A stretch of DNA of 54,061 bases from assembly GCA_017479675.1 (NCBI GenBank), contig JAFVBX010000004.1, forward strand, positions 1-54,061. The letters run 5' to 3'. Shown here piece by piece: positions 49,117-54,061 of the stretch. Positions within the stretch are counted from its first letter, which is position 1, and every line of letters begins with the position of its first letter. A model generated the notes under the pieces. The model was not told the DNA's origin. It saw only the letters and a list, made by a program, of their open reading frames with translations, and searched no databases. A program made the translations under genes and the position numbers. This DNA is from Prevotella sp. (GTDB taxonomy: Bacteria; Bacteroidota; Bacteroidia; Bacteroidales; Bacteroidaceae).

Positions 49117-50387
49117 TGCTTTTCTAAAATAAACAGTTTGTCGTTCGGTCTTACCTTTCCTGGCACGGCGATGCTGATGCGCTGCCCTTTCTCTGCCACG
49201 TCAACAGGCTTCAGGTCATAGCGTATCTCCTTTACCTCGTCTATATACATGGCTCCCGTCGTAGGTCCCGTGATAAGCAGTTTGTCGCCCACCTTTATCT
49301 CGTGCGCCTCAACCTGGAACTCTGCCACGCCTATCTTTGAGAAATACTTGATGGTCTTGGCGGCATACACCTTCTTCTCCGTAGCCTTTGAGCCGTAGCT
49401 GTCGTTCCATTCGCCTATGGTCTGTCCCAGATAGTATCCGTTCCAGAAACCTCGGTTGAACACTCGTGCGAGTCTCTCGTCCCATGCGTCCTTGGCTTCC
49501 TCGGTGAAGGTGCCTTCCTCTACAGCCTTGATTGCCTCCTTATAGCAACGCACTACGGTGTCAACATATTCGGGACCTCTCGCCCTGCCCTCTATCTTGA
49601 ACACCCTCACGCCAACATCCATCATCTTGTCGATGAAGCGGATGGTCTTCAGGTCTTTGGGCGACATGATGTATTTGTTTTCCACCATCAGCTCATGACC
49701 AGTCTCAACGTCGGTGGCTATATACTGAGTAGCATCGTTAACGTCAACCTTATATCCCCTTCTGCATATCTGCACGCACTCGCCTCGGTTGGCAGAGCGG
49801 TTGGCGAGTTGCAGCGAGAGATAGCACTTGCCTGATATAGCCATGCACAGTGCTCCGTGACAGAACATTTCGATGCGGATGGGCTGTCCTGACGGACCGC
49901 AGATATTCTCCCTTACTGCTTGTTCGTGGATAGCCTTCACCTGATCCATGCGCAGTTCGCGTGCCAACACCACAACGTCGGCAAACTGGGCGTAGAACCT
50001 CAGAGCCTCAATGTTCGATATATTGAGCTGTGTGGAAAGGTGTACCTCCTGTCCCACCTGTTTGCAGTACATCATCACTGCAACGTCACTGGCTATCACG
50101 GCAGAGATATTTGCCTCCTTTGCAGCGTCAATTATCTCGTGCATCTGCTCTATGTCCTCGCCGTATATGATGGTGTTCACGGTGAGGTAAGACTTTATGC
50201 CGTGCTCCGCCGTCAGTGCCGCAATCTCTTTGAGGTCTTCTATGGTGAAGGTGCTTGCCGAGTGGGCGCGCATGTTGAGCTTCTCGATACCGAAGTATAT
50301 CGAGTCAGCCCCCGCATTGATAGCGGCAGCAAGACTCTCCCTGCTGCCCACTGGCGCCATTATTTCATATTGTTCTACACTTCCCAT
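49113..50387 (-). CDS. U32-family protein (TrhP/YegQ-like)
   Basis: A 424-residue member of peptidase family U32: [20 protein letters not shown] with YFG (about 11-33), [19 protein letters not shown] (about 175-193) and [13 protein letters not shown] (about 200-212), whose cysteines are typical of the tRNA-hydroxylation branch (TrhP), plus the later [16 protein letters not shown] and the C-terminal beta domain. In TrhP the product is 5-hydroxyuridine at tRNA position 34; true proteolysis is doubtful for this branch. Followed by sufE with a 4-nt overlap, a sensible link since U32 RNA hydroxylases depend on Fe-S genes. Its start lies 13 nt inside the end of cysS. Confidence 0.88.
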   Translation of the reverse strand: MGSVEQYEIMAPVGSRESLAAAINAGADSIYFGIEKLNMRAHSASTFTIEDLKEIAALTAEHGIKSYLTVNTIIYGEDIEQMHEIIDAAKEANISAVIASDVAVMMYCKQVGQEVHLSTQLNISNIEALRFYAQFADVVVLARELRMDQVKAIHEQAVRENICGPSGQPIRIEMFCHGALCMAISGKCYLSLQLANRSANRGECVQICRRGYKVDVNDATQYIATDVETGHELMVENKYIMSPKDLKTIRFIDKMMDVGVRVFKIEGRARGPEYVDTVVRCYKEAIKAVEEGTFTEEAKDAWDERLARVFNRGFWNGYYLGQTIGEWNDSYGSKATEKKVYAAKTIKYFSKIGVAEFQVEAHEIKVGDKLLITGPTTGAMYIDEVKEIRYDLKPVDVAEKGQRISIAVPGKVRPNDKLFILEKQ

Positions 50388-51310
50388 ACTGCACCGTCAG
50401 GTGTGTCTTTTACTATCACGCCTGCCTCTGAGAGTTCGTTGCGTATCTGGTCTGACACCGCCCAGTTCTTCTCCTCCTTTGCCTTCTGGCGCATGTCGAG
50501 CACCATCTGCATCACCTTGTCCAGAGCCTTATCCTTCTCTGGGTTCCCGTTGCCGTTAGCGTTAGCATTGGTCAGTCCGAGGATATCCTCAATGAACAGG
50601 TGCATCACGTCAGAGAGTGCCTTGAGGTCGTCGGCACCTATCTTTGCCTTGCGGTCAACCAAGAGGTTTACCTGGTGGCAAGCCTCGAAGAGCTCCGAAA
50701 TGACGATAGGCGTCTGCAGATCGTCGTTCATCGCATCATAGAGTTTCTGCGGCAGCTCCTTCACATACTTTGCTACTTCCGGGTTAGAACCCTTTGCAGG
50801 CTGTATGCGCTTCAGGTCTTTCAGTCCCTGCATCAGTCGTGCAAAGCCCTTCTCTGCTGCCTCCAGTGCCTCGCTTGAGAAATCCACAGTACCGCGATAG
50901 TGAGCCGATAGGATGAAGAAGCGTATCGTCATAGGCGCGAAAGGCTTTGTGAGCAGTTCGTGGTCGCCCTTGAAGAACTGGTCGAGCGTGATGAAGTTGT
51001 TGTATGACTTACCCATCTTCTGTCCGTTGATGGTAATCATGTTGTTGTGCATCCAGTAGCGCACGGCAGGATGTCCCATCGATGCCTGTGCCTGTGCTAT
51101 CTCACATTCGTGGTGAGGGAACACGAGGTCCATGCCTCCGCCATGTATGTCGAACTCATCGCCCAGGTATTTCCTTCCCATCGCCGTACATTCGCAGTGC
51201 CAGCCAGGGAAACCTTCAGCAACTTCTTCGTTCCCGTTAACGTTCCCGTTCCCGTTATCCATCACCCACGGCAATCGCATGATGTGCTCCTGCTGTGCCT
51301 TCTTCCACAA
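50375..51310 (-). CDS. cysS: Cysteinyl-tRNA synthetase, C-terminal part after in-frame stop
   Basis: Same frame as the N-terminal part (51317-51907), separated from it by TAA at 51319-51317 and two codons (F, A). The first possible restart is TTG at 51310 ([11 protein letters not shown]). It carries the Zn ligands in GWHCECTAM and [10 protein letters not shown], the KMSKS-equivalent KMGKSYNNF, and the anticodon-binding end to [10 protein letters not shown]. Thus the two class I signatures are on separate pieces. Two DNA-repeat insertions add [10 protein letters not shown] (51229-51258) just before GFPGWHC, and NANANGNGN (50543-50570) near the C-terminus. CysRS is normally essential: readthrough, restart, a second gene copy or a sequence error must be considered. 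Confidence 0.85.
   Translation of the reverse strand: MWKKAQQEHIMRLPWVMDNGNGNVNGNEEVAEGFPGWHCECTAMGRKYLGDEFDIHGGGMDLVFPHHECEIAQAQASMGHPAVRYWMHNNMITINGQKMGKSYNNFITLDQFFKGDHELLTKPFAPMTIRFFILSAHYRGTVDFSSEALEAAEKGFARLMQGLKDLKRIQPAKGSNPEVAKYVKELPQKLYDAMNDDLQTPIVISELFEACHQVNLLVDRKAKIGADDLKALSDVMHLFIEDILGLTNANANGNGNPEKDKALDKVMQMVLDMRQKAKEEKNWAVSDQIRNELSEAGVIVKDTPDGAVWEV
50543..50570. repeat. In-frame CGTTNN hexamers in cysS, C-terminal site
   Basis: CGTTGC, CGTTAG, CGTTAG-type units encoding N-A-N-A-N-G-N-G-N, between helices of the anticodon-binding part. Confidence 0.7.
51229..51258. repeat. In-frame CGTTNN hexamers in cysS, near the zinc site
   Basis: Five units (CGTTCC, CGTTAA, CGTTCC, CGTTCC, CGTTAT) encoding N-G-N-G-N-V-N-G-N. 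They lie directly before the conserved GFPGWHCEC and lengthen a loop that is short in usual CysRS. Confidence 0.75.
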
Positions 51311-51316
51311 TGCGAA

Positions 51317-51907
51317 TTAGTCTTGGTTCTTCTTCTCGCCCACTCCGGCGAGGGTGTCGCGGCTTGCGTCCTTGATGTTCTCCAGCGTTCTGCCTGAGAG
51401 GATGCCATATTTATAGTCCTTGTTGTATTTCTCTATGTCGAAATACACCGAGCCGTTGCTCACGTAGGCATAGCCGTTGTCGAGTATCTGCTGCACCAGC
51501 TGCTGCTGCTCTATTATGTGCCCCGTGGCATGAGGCTCTATTGAAGGCGGCAGCACGTTGAGCTTCTCCATCGCCGAGTTGAAGCGGCGGGTGTAATACT
51601 GAGCTATCTCCATCGGCTCCAACTGCTCCAGTCGTGCCTTCTTTGCTATCTTGTCCTCGCCCTCGTCGGCATCGTGCTCCAAGTGGCCTACGTCGGTTAT
51701 GTTCCTTACGTAGCGCACCTTGTAGCCAAGGTGCTGCAGGTAACGGAAGAGTATGTCAAACGTTATCGCTGGGCGTGCGTGTCCCAAGTGGGCATCGCCA
51801 TACACCGTAGGTCCGCATACGTACATGCCTACGTGTCCTGGGTTGATTGGGCGGAATGCCTCTTTCTTTCGTGTCAGTGTGTTGTATATAAGTAATGTCT
51901 GTTCCAT
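51317..51907 (-). CDS. cysS: Cysteinyl-tRNA synthetase, N-terminal part ending at in-frame stop
   Basis: 196 codons from ATG at 51907 to TAA at 51319-51317. It contains the zinc cysteine and HIGH region, [18 protein letters not shown] (C31, HLGH 40-43), and continues collinear with CysRS through [13 protein letters not shown]. The normal sequence at this point runs on as (A)DFALWKKA, and FALWKKA is indeed encoded immediately after the TAA in the same frame. So this is not a natural gene end. The spacer to nadA upstream carries a hairpin array and no promoter, hence cysS should be transcribed from nadA. Confidence 0.88.
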   Translation of the reverse strand: MEQTLLIYNTLTRKKEAFRPINPGHVGMYVCGPTVYGDAHLGHARPAITFDILFRYLQHLGYKVRYVRNITDVGHLEHDADEGEDKIAKKARLEQLEPMEIAQYYTRRFNSAMEKLNVLPPSIEPHATGHIIEQQQLVQQILDNGYAYVSNGSVYFDIEKYNKDYKYGILSGRTLENIKDASRDTLAGVGEKKNQD

Positions 51908-51920
51908 TGTCTTTTAATTC

Positions 51921-52003
51921 ACAGTTTTCGTTTTCGTAGGTGCAAAGCACCGTTTCGTAGCCCACAAGGGCGTTTCGTAGCGAAGCTTCAGCTCATCTGA
52001 AGC
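51921..52003. repeat. Second hairpin array, between nadA and cysS
   Basis: Three small inverted repeats with different stems: GGTGC/GCACC (51939-51951), GCCC/GGGC (51960-51971) and GCTTCAG/CTGAAGC (51985-52003, covering the nadA stop). They are separated by CGTTTCGTAG, the spacer also used in the cysK leader array. The GGTGC/GCACC stem also recurs there. Confidence 0.85.
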
Positions 52004-52965
52004 ATTCGCTCTATCGGTTTCACGGCTTCGCGCGCTATGTCCTCAGGCACGTCCACCTGTGGCGTTTCGTCGCGCAGGCAGTTGCGAAGCTTCTCCAATG
52101 TGTTGAGCTTCATGTATTGGCACTCGTTACATGAGCAAGAGCCCTTTGCAAGGTCGCTATCGCTAGCGTTCCCGTTCTCACTCACCTCTGGTGGCACAGG
52201 AATAAAGGTACACTCTGGACACGTGCGCTGCAGTTCGTGAAGTATTCCCGCTTCCGTTGCCACGATGTATTTCTGTGCCGGATGGTTCTGTGCATACTTC
52301 AGCATGTCGGCAGTAGAGCCCTTCACGTCGGCAAGTGCCAGCACGGGAGCCTTGCACTCAAGATGCGCCATCACCGTTGCGTCGGGGTTCTCAGCCTTCA
52401 GCTTCACTATCGCATCCACCGAGAAGCGCTCGTGCACATGGCATCCGCCGTTCCACAGTTCCATTTCCCTGCCCGTTACGCTGTTGATGTACGAGCCCAA
52501 GTTGTAGTCGGGACCGAAGAGTATCTTGGCATCCTTGGGCAGTTGGTCTATCACCTTTTTTGCGTTGCCCGATGTCACCACCACGTCAGTCAGCGCCTTT
52601 GTTGCCGCCGTCGTGTTGACATACTGCACCACCATGTAGTCAGGGTGTTCCTCCTTCCATTGTCTGAGGTCGTCGGCATCACAGCTGTCCGCCAGCGAAC
52701 AGCCTGCCGCAAGGTCGGGTGCCAGCACCAACTTATCGGGTGAGAGCAGCTTGCACGTCTCAGCCATGAAGTGTACGCCGCACATCACGATGATATCGGC
52801 ATCCGTCTCAGCCGCCTTGCGTGCCAGCGCGAGCGAGTCGCCCACGAAGTCGGCACAGTCCTGTATGTCGCCCGTAGTGTAGTAGTGGGCAAGCACTACG
52901 GCATTCTTCTCCTTGCACATCTGGCGTATCTCGCCTTGCAGTGCCTTGGTTTGTTCTTTGTCCAT
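51988..52965 (-). CDS. nadA: Quinolinate synthase
   Basis: A 325-residue Fe-S enzyme that condenses iminoaspartate with dihydroxyacetone phosphate to quinolinate in NAD synthesis. Family marks: AVVLAHYYTTGDIQDCADFV, GDSLALA, MCGVHFMAETCKLLSP, WNGGCHVHERFS, HLECKAPVLA and SCSCNECQYMKLNTLEKL. The likely [4Fe-4S] ligands are C89, C204 and C282 (assignment by position). A 10-15 residue insertion (SENGNASDSDLAKG, about 262-275) encoded by CGTTCC/CGCTAG repeats precedes the last ligand. The ATG at 52965 is chosen because the promoter lies at 52994-53025; an ATG at 53028 would be upstream of transcription. nadB and nadC are not in the window. Confidence 0.95.
   Translation of the reverse strand: MDKEQTKALQGEIRQMCKEKNAVVLAHYYTTGDIQDCADFVGDSLALARKAAETDADIIVMCGVHFMAETCKLLSPDKLVLAPDLAAGCSLADSCDADDLRQWKEEHPDYMVVQYVNTTAATKALTDVVVTSGNAKKVIDQLPKDAKILFGPDYNLGSYINSVTGREMELWNGGCHVHERFSVDAIVKLKAENPDATVMAHLECKAPVLALADVKGSTADMLKYAQNHPAQKYIVATEAGILHELQRTCPECTFIPVPPEVSENGNASDSDLAKGSCSCNECQYMKLNTLEKLRNCLRDETPQVDVPEDIAREAVKPIERMLQMS
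52153..52179. repeat. In-frame hexamer tract in nadA
   Basis: CGCTAT, CGCTAG, CGTTCC and CGTTCT units encode E-N-G-N-A-S-D-S-D, an insertion between PVPPE and the CSCNEC cluster ligand loop. Confidence 0.6.
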
Positions 52966-52993
52966 AGGGGAGCTAATGTTAAAGTTGAACATG

Positions 52994-53025
52994 CAAAGAT
53001 AATCATTTTCGCCGACATAGGCAAA
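52994..53025 (-). promoter_or_regulatory. nadA operon promoter
   Basis: Minus-strand TTTG (53025-53022), exactly 20 nt, TATCTTTG (53001-52994). Transcription should start near 52988, giving a leader of about 23 nt. It should drive nadA, cysS, the U32 gene, sufE and the SNF2 gene. Confidence 0.75.
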
Positions 53026-53053
53026 CATTCCACATTAAAACTACGTTTTAGAC

Positions 53054-53163
53054 TAAAAAAATACGTTCACTTCCTTCACAGGAAATGAACGTCTGTTGTC
53101 ATTTGTTTCTCAGTCGGAAAACTGAGTTTGGATATTGTAAGGTTATGATATATTTTTCAAATC
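53054..53163 (-). ncRNA. Candidate small RNA between the SusD-like gene and nadA
   Basis: A possible promoter -7 box TACTTTTG (minus 53176-53169, weak -33) is followed by a 110-nt segment with a CTCAGT/ACTGAG hairpin (53109-53126) and a strong terminator (53063-53092 plus T run). No reading frame is evident. It could also be only the trailing region of the SusD-like transcript. Confidence 0.35.
53063..53092 (-). terminator. Intrinsic terminator upstream of nadA
   Basis: On the minus strand ACGTTCATTTCC pairs with GGAAGTGAACGT around a 6-nt loop, followed by ATTTTTTT. It insulates nadA from upstream transcription. Confidence 0.85.
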
Positions 53164-53281
53164 GGGTGCAAAAGTACGGATTTTATATCACAAAACGGAA
53201 GAAATAAAGTTAAACAATGTTAAGTCACTGATTTATGTTTAACCATGCAGGGAAATAAATCACACTGCTATAAACAATCAA

Positions 53282-53311
53282 GGCTGGAAACCTGTAATAT
53301 GGTTTCCAGCC
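53282..53311 (-). terminator. Terminator-like hairpin after the SusD-like gene
   Basis: GGCTGGAAACC (53282-53292) with its perfect complement GGTTTCCAGCC (53301-53311), 25 nt past the stop. Only a broken T run follows, so strength is uncertain. Confidence 0.75.
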
Positions 53312-53336
53312 CTGAACATTATAATGTATTGGAAAA

Positions 53337-54061
53337 TTAGCGTGAACCTCCAGCCCACCAAACATTTTCTTTATACACATACTGACCTGTACCGTAAGCA
53401 GCACTTATCTTTGGATTTGCCAGTACAGCATCTGCTCCATAAGGCATACGCAGAGGGAATTTGCCTTCTGCATTCTTGGGGTTGGCAAGTACGATGTAAT
53501 CCTCTCCCAATGCTAACATACGACGATAGTCATTGTATGTCTCTGTGCTCTCGCCTGATGCTCCGAAGAATGCAATATACTTCTGTATCATAATCTCCTT
53601 GAGAGGGTCAGCATCGAACAGTGGCTTTACACTGTTGTTGAAATAAGCCTCTGCCGCTGCATCGTCAAGCGGATCTGGCTCCACATCACCGTCATCATAG
53701 TACAATCCACCGTACTCTAACAGCGATGGTGCTACCATTGCAGCATCGAAAGCCTGCTGAGAGGTAACGAAAGCACCCTTGAGTGCCTCAAGCAATGCCT
53801 CGGCTGCTTTGTCCTTGTCACCAAGACGAGCATATGCCTCTGCCTTCAAGAATTGTACCTCATGATAACTCAGCAGCAACGTTGAGGCAGTCTGTGCGTA
53901 TGTGTATGCAGGATATGAGTATGCATATACACCAAGTGGTGACACACCATTTTCGAAGAGACTTAGATCTTCCGAATCGTAAGGAATGTGATTCCAGTAA
54001 TAAGGGTCAAAGTACAGTCCGTTCAAACGCGGATCATTGCGCTCCAGTAGGTGCTCAGGCG
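53337..54061 (-). CDS. SusD/RagB-like nutrient-binding lipoprotein, C-terminal part
   Basis: The frame is open to the right edge, so the start and N-terminus are outside. The visible 241 residues include the SusD-type TPR helix LLLSYHEVQFLKAEAYARLG and the C-terminal FGASGESTETYNDYRRML, RMPYGADAVLANP and ENVWWAGGSR ends found in one SusD-like subfamily. SusD proteins sit on the outer membrane over a SusC TonB-dependent channel and capture glycans; susC should lie just beyond the window. The first residues, PEHLLERNDPRLNG, overlap a copy of the dispersed core repeat (54037-54061). Confidence 0.88.
   Translation of the reverse strand, partial: PEHLLERNDPRLNGLYFDPYYWNHIPYDSEDLSLFENGVSPLGVYAYSYPAYTYAQTASTLLLSYHEVQFLKAEAYARLGDKDKAAEALLEALKGAFVTSQQAFDAAMVAPSLLEYGGLYYDDGDVEPDPLDDAAAEAYFNNSVKPLFDADPLKEIMIQKYIAFFGASGESTETYNDYRRMLALGEDYIVLANPKNAEGKFPLRMPYGADAVLANPKISAAYGTGQYVYKENVWWAGGSR
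54037..54061. repeat. Composite repeat core, copy C, cut by the window edge
   Basis: TTGCGCTCCAGTAGG then TGCTCAGGCG is identical to the matching 25 nt of copy A. It is translated as PEHLLER in the SusD-like frame. The rest lies outside the window. Confidence 0.75.

Noticed and set aside
51317..51319. Alternative genetic code reading TAA as an amino acid
   Set aside because: Several other genes here (lrp, the AraC-type gene, fbaA, wzz) end naturally at TAA, so reassignment is not credible.
53337..54026. SusD-like gene starting at 54026
   Set aside because: The frame is open beyond that point to the edge and already matches the family upstream (NDPRL), so 54026 is internal.

Overview
The window is a chromosomal segment of a Bacteroidales bacterium, most likely Prevotella or a close Prevotellaceae relative. 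Nearly every promoter I can read has the Bacteroidota form (TTG or TTTG, about 20 nt, then TAnnTTTG). The gene families also fit: SusD, Wzi, propeller/AraC regulators, Prevotella-type C-terminal tails and a K+-dependent pyrophosphatase. No tRNA, rRNA, CRISPR array, integrase or insertion sequence was seen.

Layout. 1-2.5 kb: cysteine/homocysteine synthesis (cysK cut by the window edge, metY). 2.8-4.7 kb: a lipoprotein, a strong candidate structured ncRNA with its own promoter, and an Lrp/AsnC regulator. 4.7-11.5 kb: a complete five-gene YbhGFSR-like exporter operon (TolC, HlyD, fused double ATPase, two ABC-2 permeases) divergent from an AraC regulator. 11.7-12.5 kb: TtcA-like tRNA thiolase. 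12.7-17.9 kb: a secreted family 1 pectate lyase and a membrane regulator with propeller, Y_Y_Y and AraC domains but no kinase. 18-22.7 kb: class II aldolase, a fused PP2C phosphatase/anti-sigma-kinase-like protein, its STAS partner, and a RelA/SpoT-domain protein. 22.9-27.4 kb: an AT-rich restriction-modification cassette (NgoFVII/PLD-type nuclease, D12 adenine methylase, Mod-like methylase) with a YhcG remnant. 27.8-30.2 kb: an HhH outer-membrane protein and an orphan fragment of a B12-dependent ribonucleotide reductase. 30.5-32.7 kb: hppA. 32.8-44.5 kb: a capsule/exopolysaccharide operon (Wzi, lipoprotein, Wzz, Wzz-Wzy fusion, Wzx, five sugar-assembly enzymes). 44.7-53 kb: a minus-strand operon nadA, cysS, U32 protein, sufE, SNF2 helicase. 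The right edge holds the end of a SusD-like gene.

The unusual theme is a family of very short composite repeats. They occur in two settings: 5' leaders (cysK, the nadA-cysS spacer, the AraC gene, the nrdJ-like fragment) and, in frame, inside conserved proteins (both ABC permeases, the ABC ATPase linker, pectate lyase, SpoIIE-like phosphatase, SNF2, cysS twice, nadA, SusD). They consist of degenerate CGTTNN hexamers or GTTTACN/GTTGACN heptamers, small perfect hairpins with unrelated stems separated by a TACGAAAC or TTCGTA spacer, and a 38-bp core seen in four places. A second anomaly is cysS, normally essential, which is split by an in-frame TAA between its two class I signature motifs.
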